Below the pieces are notes generated by a model. The model saw only the letters and a program-made list of their open reading frames with translations, had not been told where the DNA came from and ran no database searches. A DNA stretch of 58,451 bases from Nemertoderma westbladi. Lineage: Eukaryota; Xenacoelomorpha; Nemertodermatida; Nemertodermatidae. The stretch lies in the NCBI GenBank assembly GCA_032718475.1, contig JAUCBJ010006702.1, positions 1-58,451 on the forward strand, read 5' to 3'. The position numbers and the translations under genes were made by a program. Positions 21,754 through 33,817 of the stretch are shown here, piece by piece. The stretch's first letter is position 1, and each line of letters opens with the position of its first letter.

Positions 21754-22692
21754 TTAATTGTCCTTGCTTGTTGAACTTTTCTCCTTGGGGCGAGCCACTT
21801 TACTAGGAGGGCTATAACTCCTGGGCGAAGGGTGCAATATAATTGCATCGGAAGGTTTAGGATTACGGTCGGTGTATCCGCCGGTCGAGGTACCCGGTTG
21901 ATCGATATCAACCTTAGTGGAACGAGGTCGAACAACCTTTAGAGCGCGTTTCAGGACAGCAGCTCTTACTGGTCCCTGACAAGTCGTTTGCAGGAGAGCG
22001 GTAGGTTGACCGTGAGTAGTGAGAAATTTCCTCGGTTTGATGGTTCTTTCCAACTCGCGTTCTCGGGCTCTATATTCATAGGGTCGTCTATGAACTTCCT
22101 GTAGTTCTGGATGCGAGTTGATGAACAAGTCACCATATTCCGGATCTTGACGGATGAAGTTGATCAAGTTATAGGAATTAAGGTCGTTAGGATTAATATT
22201 CCTAAGGTACTTGCGAACAAATTTGCTCGAAATATTCTCGCCAACACGCTTCATTAACTTGTAGCTAGGGGTGCGAGATTTTTGCTCAACGGAAGCAAAG
22301 AGATATGGGTGAAACGCATAGACTCCTTCATAGGCACGTCCAGGGTAGTATCGATGACGTGATTCGCAATGGAGATCCGCGTTAGCTTCCCAGGCTCGAA
22401 TATAACGCAGGGCAACCATTTCGTCTACGCTTTCTAGATCTCGGTTGAAAGGGCAATCGAAACTTGCGTGTCCATTAAACTGGCAATGATGACATTGAGT
22501 CATAAATTGAGGACAGACTGCGAAAATGTGCAAGTTATTGAGTCTGCAATATGCACAATAGATCTCCATCGCCGGTTGTTCGTGGAAATAGGAGCAGGGT
22601 ACGTCTGAGTCCATGGGGGTGAGATGATCTCTCGTTGCGCATAATCGGCAACGTTTTCGAGAAACATAGTTGGAGAAACACAACGACAACAA
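21754..22692 (-). CDS. Element A ORF3: multi-CCHC zinc-knuckle protein
   Basis: An uninterrupted 312-codon frame lies 1.5 kb downstream of element A pol. Its N-terminal part has three Cys/His clusters. The first is C15-x2-C18-x4-H23 with a distant C33, the second C46-x2-C49-x5-H55-x4-C60, and the third a canonical knuckle C67-x2-C70-x4-H75-x4-C80. The remaining ~230 residues are basic with Arg/Glu stretches (around 'YEYRARERELERTIKPRKF') and a Ser/Pro-rich tail. The frame is open upstream to about 22755 but has no ATG before the first cluster; the first ATG is at 22615. The real start may lie across a splice or frameshift. The closest relative in the window is the triple-knuckle ORF at 49984-50811 in element B. 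A nucleic-acid-binding role is inferred from the knuckles. Confidence 0.6.
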   Translation of the reverse strand: MLSLCFSNYVSRKRCRLCATRDHLTPMDSDVPCSYFHEQPAMEIYCAYCRLNNLHIFAVCPQFMTQCHHCQFNGHASFDCPFNRDLESVDEMVALRYIRAWEANADLHCESRHRYYPGRAYEGVYAFHPYLFASVEQKSRTPSYKLMKRVGENISSKFVRKYLRNINPNDLNSYNLINFIRQDPEYGDLFINSHPELQEVHRRPYEYRARERELERTIKPRKFLTTHGQPTALLQTTCQGPVRAAVLKRALKVVRPRSTKVDIDQPGTSTGGYTDRNPKPSDAIILHPSPRSYSPPSKVARPKEKSSTSKDN

Positions 22693-22755
22693 TAACCAGC
22701 GCGAGTCACTCCATGTTCCGTCCCAAGGGCTTAGATTTACTGGAGGTTCTTGCTA

Positions 22756-24174
22756 CAGAGGCAGGGTAACTTTCACAACTGCGACTCGCTACTGTAAACA
22801 CACTTTAGTAGTAATATTCACCTATAAATACACAAATTCCACACTCCTGTCACAATTTGTACACATTTGGGCCATTTGTCCGTTAGTCAAGTGCCTTCCA
22901 GAATGCCACGTTATTATTATGTATCCCTGGATACTAGCAGGGTGCTATTTATTCCGCATGCTATTCAATGGGGCAAGCTTTCTATTGTTCTTTTAACTCA
23001 CTTCTAATTCTAGCGTGGTTGTTGCTATGGTGACATTATGGAAAGCTAGCAGTAGAATTAGGGTAATTCTCATGCATACAGATCTGGGATGCTATTTAAT
23101 AGTGATTCTTTAATTGTCAATATTCCCTTTATACATGATTTTATGAATTTTATCGGCTATTGACTGTACACTGGAGATTCTCGCACACTAATATACTTAA
23201 TAGGGTGAATCTCCGTTCCCATGATCTATTAATTAAAGGAATTTTGGGAATGTTATAAATTGTATAAAATGACAATTTATCAAATTCATGAGAGGATATG
23301 AATTTAAAATTTATTCCCGTAAATTTTATTATTTGATATTAAAATAGACACAATTTTATTCCAGAACATGTCTAGGAACTAGGATCCTTAATTCTAAAAA
23401 TTTGGTCTTTTTAAGAGTATCGGTAAGTGCTACGATATCTTAATCGACTAGAATTTTAGAGGATCTAAATTTTAACAGATTTTAACAGATTTATTAAATA
23501 TTTCATATTTAAGATGGGCACCGATTTATTCTAGAACATGTCTGGGGACGTTAACCACTGATTGTAGAATTTTGTCTTTCAAGTATATCGGTGGGTGCCG
23601 ATCTTAATCGACTAGAATTTCAGATGGTCAAAGAGTTTAACAGATTTATTTTGCGTTTTAACGCTACTGTTAAATGGACATCATTCTACTATATGTAATA
23701 TTTAATATACGGCATGAGAGCAATATTGCAAGAAGCAATGTCAGTGAGAAGAGGCAAGTCGTTTCCAAGGTCTACCCAGAGCTTGGTTTAGCCGAGACAC
23801 GATGATCTGAACTTTGCATTCCTAATACTCTACTTACCAATAATACTTGAATATAGTAGGAGCTTTATTGTACTTTAATAAGTACGGATATTTCATCTTA
23901 CTGTAGTCACGTATTTATAGTATGATACGGACAGTAAGGAAAGAGAAAATGAATTATTTCTCACTGTTAAACGAAATATATTATGCTAAGTAATTAAGTA
24001 ATAAACACGAATATATATTGCACTAATCTACTGAATAATCGTTAAAATATTATTCTACTAAATAAAATTAAAGAAAACGATTATAATAATAAAATTACAT
24101 AATAATACATACATAAATATAAAAATAATAAAAAAATATAAAATAATGTAGTCACACACCCACTCCAGACGCTG
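22756..24174. other. AT-rich gap between element A pol and ORF3
   Basis: No coding sequence is seen. A diverged tandem duplication of about 170 bp lies at about 23345-23660; both copies contain 'ttctagaacatgtctggg'-like and 'cttaatcgactagaattt' stretches. No exonuclease-like remnant comparable to element B was found here. Confidence 0.5.
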
Positions 24175-24885
24175 TTACGTTGGGGAGTCTCTAGATGTTT
24201 GTTGGATTAGGGAGGTGGTCGTGGGAAGAGTCTCTTGCCTTCCATAGTTTCCGGATAACTCTCGGTCTCTTTCCAGTAAACATAAACGACCAACTGGGCA
24301 ATTAAGTTGTTGTGTTTCGAATACAATTCCAGCTTTCTTAAAGTTACGTCGCATGACGACGAGTTCTACCGATCTCACTAAACCATCATCGGATATATGA
24401 GTCTCGATGATACGACCTGTCTGCCACCTCTTACGTGGAAGATATGATTCCACGATAAGGACCATGTCTCCGGCGCTGATGTTTTCTTGCTGCGCAAACC
24501 ACTTTGTTCGAAGTTGTAGCGTAGGAAGATAATGTTTTTCGAAATGGTCAGCGAAACGACGGGATAACAACTGCATAAGTTGCCAAGTTTGTCGGCAGTA
24601 TTCGTCTCCGTCGTCCGTGATTTCCGATTGCGGGAGCATGGCTACAGGTTTCTTTAGTAGGAAATGCGCGGGTGTCAGCGCTTCTAGGGAGTCGGGACTC
24701 GATGAGACTGGCATAAGCGGTCTCTCGTTAAGATAGGCGGCGATTTCTTCCATTAACGTCCACAAAAGTTCGTCGGTGAGATACACGCGGCACGGCACTA
24801 TAAAGTGAAATGCAGTCTTCATGCTCCGTTTAATCTCTCCCAACTTCCACCCCACCAAGGGGCATCGGCAGCGTTGAAGGTCCAA
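24175..24885 (-). pseudogene. Element A integrase C-terminal region
   Basis: This frame carries the end of the integrase core and the BEL-specific C-terminal domain (DUF5641-like). The landmarks are 'LTPAHFLLKKP', a 'WQLMQLLSRRFADHF' helix, 'YLPTLQLRTKW', 'GDMVLIVE' and 'RSVELVV'. It overlaps the preceding integrase frame by about 65 bp in a different frame, so a frameshift separates the two. Confidence 0.85.
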
Positions 24886-25622
24886 CTAGATGCTGTTACC
24901 CTTAGCTGATCGTCCACCTCCTGTCTTTGGTTCCAATCTTTCACGTAAGCTTTGATCTCATTATTGGCGCCAATGAAGTTCGTTCCTTTGTCAGATCTCA
25001 TAGTGTTGCTAGTCCCGAAACGAGCGATCTGTCGGCGTAAACTCAGTATGAAGCTGTTGGTAGATAGATCGTTCACCATATCTAGATGGATCGCTCTACA
25101 AGTCATACAGACAAAGATGACACACCATCGCTTGACTATAGTCCTAGCACGATATACTTCAATAGGGCCAAATAAATCCACACCAGTATTAGTAAAGGGT
25201 GGTTCATAGAAGCTAAGAACTCGTTCTCTACCAGCATGGTAAAGTCTACTGTGAACATCTACAATCATCTTGATTTGTATTTCAAGATTTCTAATGAGTA
25301 TGGGAAACTTAGTGTCAAAGGACAATGGAGCAGAAAGCTCAAGCAAACTGCCACTGATCGTCCACACACAAACCACAGATTCCAGAGTATCATTTACTCG
25401 GACCACAATACAACACCACCCCCTCCTTGCAGCAGATATTCCAGGTGCTACCTCCATTCCAATAGTAGTACCAACAGAATCATCAGAATCCTGCCCATTC
25501 CGATGCAACACCTCCATTCCAATAGTGCTACCCTGGGAAAAGGCATGTTTCGGCAGCCGATCGGAGACAGTAAAGAGTCTGGTCAACTCATACATACCAA
25601 ACATAGACACCACATAGACCAC
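24819..25622 (-). pseudogene. Element A integrase core, with insertion and deletion
   Basis: The second half holds the retroviral-type integrase catalytic core: D in 'NTGVDLFGP', D in 'RSDKGTNF' and E in 'GGSWERL'. Upstream only the first part of the zinc-binding domain is present (the two His, in 'DVHSRLYHAG'). The CxxC half is missing, so 'RERVLSFYEPPFTNTG' joins positions normally far apart. The first ~95 codons have no integrase similarity and come from foreign or scrambled sequence at about 25330-25828. This protein could not be a working integrase. Confidence 0.8.
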
Positions 25623-25828
25623 AGATCACACCAAGCCACCACCCCTACTGTGTACAGGACTAGCAGTACGGCAACAGGCCGACTAGATGGTACCACGGCA
25701 CCATGTTGATTCATGGTTCGCTAGACACGAGGGCCTTCAGTAACTCCCTTGCACTATATCTGGATTTAAGGTGCCCCCAGACCCTCACGAGTCCGCCGCC
25801 GCCTGTTAAAGACACCCATATAGAGACC

Positions 25829-26356
25829 TCACCTCTTTAGGCATCTTTTCAGATACACAACGGCCTTGCAAAGCCGATTCCAGGAGCTATAATGATTTAT
25901 TGCTCTCTGTAGGAGAGGGGAGAGTCCTTGCGAGACATCTGGTGTTCCAGATTTCCAGTCTCTTTCTCTAATTTCTATAATGGATCTAGTCGTAATGGGT
26001 GAGTTTAGATCCACAGCATCGTCCCCGGAGGTGTGTAGTACAGACAGATCTATCACGGGTTTAAATAACTTTGATTTACTCGTCCGGGTTTTAGGTTTGA
26101 CTTTCTCTGCTCCCTTGGCTTGTCTAATCTCCGCCGTGGTGAGATGAGGGGGCCATTCCTCCTCTTCTTTACTCAGGAAGTCGGGTCCACTTAACCAGTC
26201 TGGCGTATCTATCAGTTCTTGAGGAGTTGCTCCTCTGGAGGCGATGTCGGCTGGATTGATCGTCCCAGGGCAATGTCTCCATTGATCTACATTAGAGCGA
26301 CTAAGTATAATGGCTACTCTGTTGGTAACGAAGACGCTAAACTGACAGGACTTCAT
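25829..26356 (-). pseudogene. Element A RNase H end and integrase linker
   Basis: It continues the RNase H region in another frame, with 'VTNRVAIIL' followed by the typical BEL 'HCPGTINPADIASRG' motif. The acidic linker towards the integrase follows. It ends at 'YLKRCLKR', just where the foreign sequence at about 25330-25828 begins. Confidence 0.85.
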
Positions 26357-27077
26357 TTGTTATGTACTCCAGAACGAGTAAAGCATCAGTCCAATAGACA
26401 GTTTTCTCCAGTGGATAGTCGATCTGTTCTGTTACATTCCGGCCGATGGCTGTAGCGTATAGAGCCGCCTTTAACTCCGCTCTAGGAACTCGTAGTTTGT
26501 TGTTTATCAAGGCCTTAGAGGTGACCAAGGCAACTTTAATTCCATCCGGAGTTTCAACCCTCAGGTAGGCTACTATACCTATTCCCATATTGCTGGCGTC
26601 TCCAAACACATGGAGTTGATAGGAATACGTGGGGAGAACGTGACCAAAATATGAACAGGAAATCTTAAAGTTCTCGATGGATGGTAGAGAATCTTCCCAT
26701 TTCATCCACTTCTTTAGCAGTTCTCCCTTAAGTGGATCATCCCACGAGTGGTTTTCGAGCCACATTTGTTGCACTAAGCTCCGAGCAACTAATATAACTT
26801 GGCTAATAAATCCCAATGGATCGAAATAAGTGCTCAGGATACTTAGACAAATCCGTTTAGTTCTAACTGGATTATCTCGCTGTTTTAACTGAAAAAACAA
26901 GATATCTCTCTCCGTGTCCCATTTTAATCCAAGCATCTTGGTTTCAGGAAGATCGTCCTTGATGAGGTCCAGATCTTTAACACCTCGGTCTTCTACCGGG
27001 ATTGATTCCAGAAACTCACGGGAGTTACTAGTGAATTTGGTTAGCCGAAATCCACCGTGTTGCAAGCACTCTACCAT
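26337..27077 (-). pseudogene. Element A RT thumb and RNase H (A17-like region)
   Basis: The frame starts with 'GGFRLTKFTSNS' (RT thumb region) and 'DPLGFISQVIL', then reaches the RNase H core with 'LHVFGDASNMGIGIVAYL' and 'VYWTDALLVLEYI'. It is in the same frame as the preceding RT piece; a single in-frame TGA at 27078-27080 separates them. The end is frameshifted into the next piece near 26340. Confidence 0.85.
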
Positions 27078-27506
27078 TCACTTGGCAACATCAATGGCTT
27101 CTTCCACCGATGGGAGGGACTTTAAGTTGTCGTCCATGTATATATCCCGTTTGATGTTGTCGAAAACCGCTTTAGAGAAGGCGTCTCGGTTGTCATCGGC
27201 AGTGGTACACACTACCGAACAAGCGTTCGAGGGGCTCGAGATGATCCCGAAAGCCTGGATGGTCATCCAGTACTCCACCGGTTTTCGGTTGAGGTCTCCT
27301 TCAGGCCACCACAGAAATCTTAGGCTGTCTCGATCCCTATCCCGCGCCTTGACTTGTAAGAACATGCCTTCTATGGCCGAAGCAAATGCGATAGAATATT
27401 GCCGCAGTCTTAATAATATTCCCAACAAAGATTGGAGTAAGTTGGGTCCCGGCAACAGTTCTGAGTTCAGGGATTGACCCATGTAAAGGGCGGAGCCGTC
27501 AAACAC
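27078..27506 (-). pseudogene. Element A RT palm
   Basis: It carries the BEL palm motifs: 'SAIEGMFLQV' with the first catalytic-region residues, 'SLRFLWW', and the catalytic 'IYMDDNLKS' (YMDD). It stops at a TGA in a position that is normally coding; a CGA-to-TGA transition would explain it, but that is inference. Confidence 0.85.
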
Positions 27507-27765
27507 TACCCGGACTTCGTTTACCGGGCTTGGGAACGTAATGATGTGTTAGATAATACGTTCTCTCCATTATGGGTGTATCTTCCGGAACTCGCTCCGC
27601 GTATCCTTTATCAATAAATTTCTTCAGCTGGGTTTTATACATTTCCCTGGCTTGGACGTTGGCCGTAAGACGCCGATGTAGTTGTGCGATTCTCTTTTCC
27701 GCTAAAGGTCGGTTATTTACGAAGCTGGGCTCTGAACGGAAGACCAATCTCGTAACGACCTTCAT
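27499..27765 (-). pseudogene. Element A RT N-terminal piece
   Basis: It includes the region before the palm, with 'KKFIDKGYAERVP' and 'YYLTHHYVPKPGK' as in BEL reverse transcriptases. It is shifted relative to both neighbours, with short overlaps at each end. Confidence 0.8.
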
Positions 27766-28768
27766 CCTTCAGATAACGCGTAGTCGTTTCCTGAATCTGC
27801 TTGGCTCTCTCTTCCTCGACAGATAAGGCTTTGTCATAGGAATTAGGCTCTACAGCTTCTTGAGTAAAGAATCGTACGGCATGTTCATCATGGATTTTGT
27901 TATTGTATCGATCTATCACTTCGTTTAATTCATCGTTATATTTGTATTGTTCGCCATGTTGATTGATAAGATGGCATAGGTTGACTTGGTTTAACCAAGT
28001 TTGGTTTTCAGTGATAAGATCTATGGTATTTTCTTCATCATATAAGTGGTTGATATCATCGTTGTCTGAAGAGTATGGAGTTCCCTCAGTTGGGGTTTCT
28101 TCCTCACTGATTTCTTCTTCCCATTCACTCACCTGATGTATTCTTTCATTAGGGAGTCTTTCCATTAGGGTTCTACGGGAAGGTCCAGTGAAGTACCAAC
28201 CTACTCTCGTTCTTCCCGCATACGTCTGAACTGGTTGCGGTCGAGCAAGCCGTTTTTCTAATGTCTCAAGTGCTTCGTGCGCATTTTGGCCGAGTAAGAT
28301 CTGCACCCCTGGATAATCTGTGTTGAATCTAGGTATATTATGTTGCTGGGTAAAATGGTCTTCATCCCAGTTGTAAGGCTCCACCGACCTTACACTATGT
28401 TCTCCTAGTTCATCCTGGGGAGTGGACAACGCACTCACGTAGTAATCTGTAGCTACTGTGGATTTCCAAACCTGCATAATTCCGGAAAGGTTTAACTTGG
28501 TTCGGAACTTTGGTTGTCCAGCAAAGATGTCTTCGGCTAGTTCTTTGTCAATGAAAGTGCCTGTGCTGCCGGAGTCAAGGAGGGCGTTTACTATCAGGCT
28601 CTTCCCTAGCCCATGGACTCTCAGTTGCACCACAGGGAATTCTCGGATTCCGACAGATGAAGTTGGCGCTTTCCAAGATGGCTGTCGATCCGGAATAGTC
28701 AGTTGGGGATCTTCCCAGTCTGTTTCAGTCTCGTACGTAAGTGCTCGGTACACAGCGGTGTTGATCAT
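27713..28768 (-). pseudogene. Element A aspartic protease (DUF1758-like)
   Basis: This 351-codon frame starts with an ATG whose last bases overlap the gag stop as ATGA. The protease active site is 'ALLDSGSTGTF' at about residues 62-72. 'ILLGQNAH' and 'GWYFTGP' follow, both typical of BEL proteases, then an acidic stretch and the lead-in to RT. The protease part is intact, and the frame breaks at the RT junction. The product would mature the Gag-Pol proteins. Confidence 0.85.
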
Positions 28769-29562
28769 GTAACAGGATTCATTTTCGTTGGAGAATTTGT
28801 TCCTTTGTAGAATCCTTCCATCTCCGAACTGTGGTCAGTGTCGTTCACATCACTGAATTGGACATGTAGTTCGGGCTCACTTACCTGACTCGTGCGGGTT
28901 CTGTCAAATTCGGTGTGCAGCAAGATGTGATGTTTCGCGCCGCACTTAGCACACTTCGCGTCTGAGTAACAGGTCCGTCGTTGATGTCCTCGTCTGAGGC
29001 AATTATAAAACAACCGCTTATCCCACATCTCCTTCAGGGATTTCTTCAAGAATTCATCACACCCACTCAAGAGATGTGGCCCGTCGCACAATACACATTT
29101 GAGTTTGATGTTACTTACTTTAACCTGTGTTGTGTTGTGCACACTTGTTCTTTCCTCGGGCTTTCTTCCATGAATTCTCTTAGGAGACGTAGGAGGAGTT
29201 GTTACATGTTCTCTCCTGTCACTGGTTCGAGACTTAGATTTACTTACATCTTTCCTCGTTTTATTGACATAATAAGATCTTTCGGTGTCCTTACCACTGT
29301 TCTCATCATATGAGGTTTGGCTTTCGCCATCGTCCGTATAACACACTGGTGTTACCTTTCTCCTAGAAATGGGTTTTTCACTCACCTTACTTTCCGGTGT
29401 CTTCTCTCTGGACTGCTTTAGGAGCTGTAATCTTACCTCTCTATTTAAGAATGACATGGTAGGGTCTCTTTGTTGCTGGTCCATCATATAGAGAACCTTT
29501 TTGTCCCAGCGAGTACCTATTCCACCCTTTGGCAAAGTAGATGCTACGGCTCCAACAACCAT
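28765..29562 (-). pseudogene. Element A Gag C-terminus (nucleocapsid fingers)
   Basis: The C-terminal third carries the standard BEL finger set: 'CVLCDGPHLLSGC', then a spacer, 'CLRRGHQRRTC' and 'CAKCGAKHHILLH'. The upstream half is a basic, Ser/Thr-rich linker. It is in the same frame as the capsid-like ORF; at least two in-frame stops (TGA and TAG) lie between them at 29563-29664. It ends with the ATGA overlap to the protease frame. Confidence 0.85.
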
Positions 29563-29661
29563 AGAACTCTGATATTCCTGAGACTTACCTAACCAATCTA
29601 ACTGTCTACAGATCTCCTAAATCTCATCGGAAAACTCTATAATCCCGCTGCTAAGAAACTT

Positions 29662-30462
29662 TCAGGGCGCTACTAATTTCGCATATAAATACCTAGCTAT
29701 GTTAGTCCTATTACCATACCTGATGTTTAGTGTATCCCAAACTTGTCTTAATCCGTCTGGATGTCCAATAAACTTTAACGCCATTAACTTGGGAGGTCCT
29801 TCCAGGCACTTGATGAGGAATCTAAGTTTCTCTCCGTTGGATAGTACAGAGTTCTGTATGTTATCTTTATAATATTCATTAAAAGGTAACCATTTCATCT
29901 CATCTCCATTGAACTTGACGACCTCTCCCACCTTTACCGTTTGACGGGCTTCGGTTCTAGCCATTTGACGTGTAAAACTTTCTTGAGCCATCGTATTATT
30001 TAATATCGAGTTATCGGTATATAAATTTCTCGGATTATGATCAGATCTGTATGGGATATCATTATCAACGGGTTTATAATTACCCTTAATAGGGTTTACT
30101 ATAGGAGTTTCTACTTCACTAGCAGTATAGATGCGTGTAGGCTCCACACCTTGCGCATGAAATACTTCAGACCTAACGGGTTGACACATTGTTACAGGGG
30201 GTGGTGGTATACCCATTTGTATATTTACTAATTTATCGCGCTCTAAAGCGATACTTTGTTGTACTTCTTGCAACTCTAACCTACTCTCTCTTACTGTTCC
30301 CTTTAACAGCTGAACAGTCCCTTCCAACTCTCGGACCTGCTGGGAAGACTGTTTTTGGTTGTCTTCCAGCTGCCCGAGCAGCTGATTCATACCCCGTCGC
30401 CCCGGCGGGAGCCGCCAACATGGTAGCTGGGTGACGCATAGGGACGACGGGAGACAAGTCAT
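29662..30462 (-). pseudogene. Element A Gag capsid-like region (DUF1759)
   Basis: The second half shows the DUF1759 signature of BEL Gag: 'VKFNGDEMKWLPFNEYY', 'SNGEKLRFLIKCLEGPPK' and a following 'VWDTLNIRYG'. It begins with a coiled coil (about residues 25-85, Gln/Glu/Leu-rich). The start overlaps the previous frame, and a frameshift in the GC-rich stretch near 30400 is likely. Confidence 0.85.
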
Positions 30463-30958
30463 TTATGTCTTGCTCGGTGGCGTCCAGGACTGGATGTGGT
30501 TCCGGGGCTTGTCTACTGGGCATAGGTAGTTTAGTACTGTGCAAAGGGAATTTAGAGTTAGGTTCTGGAAGTACAGGGGTCTCTATCACCGGAGTGGCTT
30601 CAATGATAGGCCTAATTATTTCGGGGTCATCTACTATAGTAGGGAGTCTTTCTACTCTAATAATTTGGTCTGTAGGCTCTTGATTACTTAAATCTACATT
30701 AGCTAGTTGCCTTCTCACCACAGGAGGTAAATTAGGTAACTTCTGACGGTGTGGCGCTCTTCTACGTCCGCTTGAGCGAGATTTATTACCTCTACCCTCG
30801 GGATCGGTCGTATCGCCTTCATCAGAGAAGGTAAATCCCTGTCTTCTGGGAGTAGATCGACTCAGTAGTTGCATCTGAGTAGCTGCTCTTTGTTTATTTA
30901 AATAATCTTGCTTCGCTTGAAGATTTTCCAACTCTCCGCCAACTCTCTCTTTCATCAA
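30281..30958 (-). pseudogene. Element A Gag linker region
   Basis: A Pro- and Arg-rich frame without a recognised domain, continuous by position between the pre-gag ORF and the coiled coil of the capsid-like frame. It begins with a short helix ('ENLQAKQDYLNKQRAATQM') and then becomes disordered. Confidence 0.55.
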
Positions 30959-31076
30959 ATTTAGCCTGCTCCGCGGCTAATGTTTCCGCATCTAACGAGT
31001 CCAACACGAATTTGGCTCCCTCACTATTAGGGTGTAGTCCAGCTAGCCGTCTCCTTAGCTCTTTGTCACCTATAAA

Positions 31077-32066
31077 TCATTGATAATCCGACAGATAGAT
31101 GTCAATAGCATCCTTCTTCTGAGGTTTTTCGGATATTGCTTCGCCTTCCACATGAGAAAAGGTGGCGTCTGTTGATTCTCCGTGGGTCATGCGCTCGGTT
31201 AGCTGAACTTTCCATTGTGTCGTTCCCTGGACCTTGACACTCACTCGTTGGAACCAAGTCTTTACAGCCACTTGCAACGACGTGTCGTGGCTTCTCTTCG
31301 AGGCTTCCTCAAAGGCTGAAAGGATTAATCTGATCCGTAAGATACATTCTCGCACTTGATAAAGCAGCTCTCCCTGCTCTTGAGGTCCTTGACGTTGTTG
31401 AAATAGATGTTCTTCTAATCGCTCCAAAGAGCTGAAGAATCCCTGGACATATCCTGCTGCTGACCTCTTCCATACAGCTGGATCTCGAGTGTCCCTTACT
31501 ATTCCCATTCTGTATAAGTCCTCCCAGGCAGCTTCCGATAAGTTAAACGGGAGTCCGGGTCCGGGGAAGTTCCATTGCGTCTCTACAATAGACCTCAGTT
31601 CCTCCATCGTGTATCCCGCATAACTGTCCCTGGTCGATTGCTTATTTCTTGTCCAATCGGCTTGATGTTCCTCCACAGCGATCAATACTCTAGTGAGTAC
31701 GGCTCCAGGAAGAATTAGAAGTGGATCTGGATAAACCGCTTCTGTCATCCTTGCTCCGATCTCGGGCATCAACTCTTCAGTGTCTGAACTACTAGAGTTA
31801 TTGTACCGTTGAGAAATAAGTTCTTGGCTCGGGTGCTGCTGCTGTTTAACAGCCGTCTCTTGGTCTCGCTTAACTTGAGATCTAGTGCCTATAATACACC
31901 TATGGTGCTTTACTAGCCTAGGGTCTGATACTACTACTGTAGGGATAACCTTTCTTACAGTAGGAGGGGACTTGGACTTTGGTCTTAGATGTTTGATACT
32001 CTTATCTGGGTCACAGATCGTTCTTTCTAGGTGACTATCTGACAGTGTTTGCTTTATGTCAGACAT
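31077..32066 (-). CDS. Element A pre-gag ORF, unknown
   Basis: An intact 329-codon frame with a real ATG opens the coding part of element A. The first 110 residues are basic and disordered. Residues ~115-290 look folded and helical ('AVLTRVLIAVEEHQADW', 'EAAWEDLYRMGIV', 'VRECILRIRLILSAF'). I do not recognise the fold. By position it could be a matrix-like Gag N-terminus. Element B also has a long pre-gag region, but I see no clear sequence match. Confidence 0.5.
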   Translation of the reverse strand: MSDIKQTLSDSHLERTICDPDKSIKHLRPKSKSPPTVRKVIPTVVVSDPRLVKHHRCIIGTRSQVKRDQETAVKQQQHPSQELISQRYNNSSSSDTEELMPEIGARMTEAVYPDPLLILPGAVLTRVLIAVEEHQADWTRNKQSTRDSYAGYTMEELRSIVETQWNFPGPGLPFNLSEAAWEDLYRMGIVRDTRDPAVWKRSAAGYVQGFFSSLERLEEHLFQQRQGPQEQGELLYQVRECILRIRLILSAFEEASKRSHDTSLQVAVKTWFQRVSVKVQGTTQWKVQLTERMTHGESTDATFSHVEGEAISEKPQKKDAIDIYLSDYQ

Positions 32067-33817
32067 GATTTACTTTACAGTTGAATGCCTACTACTATAA
32101 TGACAGTTAAAGCAAGTCTAGGAATTCAGTATCAACTGTAAGCCTAGTAGTTAGCTACTGATACCGTTACTCAGTGTAACGTGATATATATATAATATTA
32201 AAATACCGGTATACACTTATAGTATATATAAGTATTATTTACAGACTAGGTTCATTCACAGAATACCGGTATATAATTTCAGCCTAAATTTATATAAATA
32301 TAATAAGCTTACCGTAAATACCGGTAATGTCAATTATTTTATAATAACTGAATTTCTGAATTTTAGGGTTACTTCCCTTTACTTTATTACTGATATTAAG
32401 CAGTAGTTCAACTGATATTAAGATCTAATTGATGTATAACAGGCCTACTATTTTATAAATCTGTTTGAGTTGATTTATAAATATATATATACCTGTACAA
32501 TGGGTTTTGACTATATTTGAAATAAATGTTATTTTTTCTGGATAAAGAGTCACTACACAGAAGCTGAACGCTCTCAGTGGAGTGCTACTTGTTAGACACT
32601 AATACAGATAATTCTACTTTACTAAGTTACTTATCACTACAAATTACTTACAATTACAAACAGGTTGAGATTACAATCTCTAAATAAACAATAAACGAGT
32701 TACACGTACAATTTTTTAGGGTAATTTTACAAGAAATCTACAAACCAGCCTAACAAGGAGTTAGAATTTCTGGTTCTTACAAACTGACAGGAAACTACGG
32801 TAGTTGAAACCAATAAAGTAGTAGTAAGTAAGTTGCGTTGTCCAGATAAGGAAATACCACCGCCTGACGACTTATAGTCTTAACTCTATAAGTACTACGT
32901 TATGTACCCGGAGTGTCCCTACCTAGAGGTTAATTACCGAAGCCAACCAGAGCTAATGTGCCTATTAACCACGTACAACACAAATATACTGCCTACACAC
33001 TAAATTACTTTAGGAAAGCACTGTACCCTAAACCCTAAATTAGGCACAAGTACTTGTACAACAAATAACCAGCAGTTAAATATACGTGAACAGCCAAAAG
33101 AACCACAGTATCTGCTGGAGTGACCAGAGCACAAAATCACCAGTCTTTACCTACGCCAAGCAGCCCTGATGTAGTACTGGGGTTAATTTAACTATAACGG
33201 TATGTATAACAAGCACAATTACTGTAAGAATAAACTTGGGGAGTTGGAGGTTGCGAATACTCGCATAAACTCTGAATAATAAATATTACGCTACCCATGC
33301 AGACTATTCAAATAAAACATAGACCAAATGCTGGCAGACTACTGTCAAGCCTAAATATGAAACTCCGAAATGGTTAGTTAGTAGGCGTTCTAACCAAGTA
33401 GTACGACTTTTCTTTCGGGGGGGATTTACCTTACAGCACTGGATGCCCCCACCTTCCTAACTAGCACTTTATCGGAAAGACACTCTACACACACTGCAAT
33501 AGCCTCAGACCTAACAACAGTTAGACAACAATCCGGCCTACAAATTATTTATACAATCTGAGCAGGCTTACACGCCTTCTGCTCAATATTATACTTACAG
33601 ATAAATAAAACTGACAGAAATAAGTAAAATCCCAATAAAAACCAGGGCTGCAGTCCCCGATTAAATATTAAGACCTACCGGTATATAATTATCACAATCG
33701 AAATAATACTGCTGTACCTGTAAGTACCGGTTAGGGTGTTTAGGCCTACAGCTTACCGTCCGACCAGTACATTCAACTTTATTGCCTACGGCGCAATAAA
33801 GAAACCAAAACTATTAA
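32067..33817. other. Element A leader, no gene
   Basis: 1.75 kb of AT-rich sequence lies between the pre-gag ATG and the LTR end. It has no long reading frame on either strand, and many 'accggta' and 'aggcctac' motifs. Confidence 0.5.
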
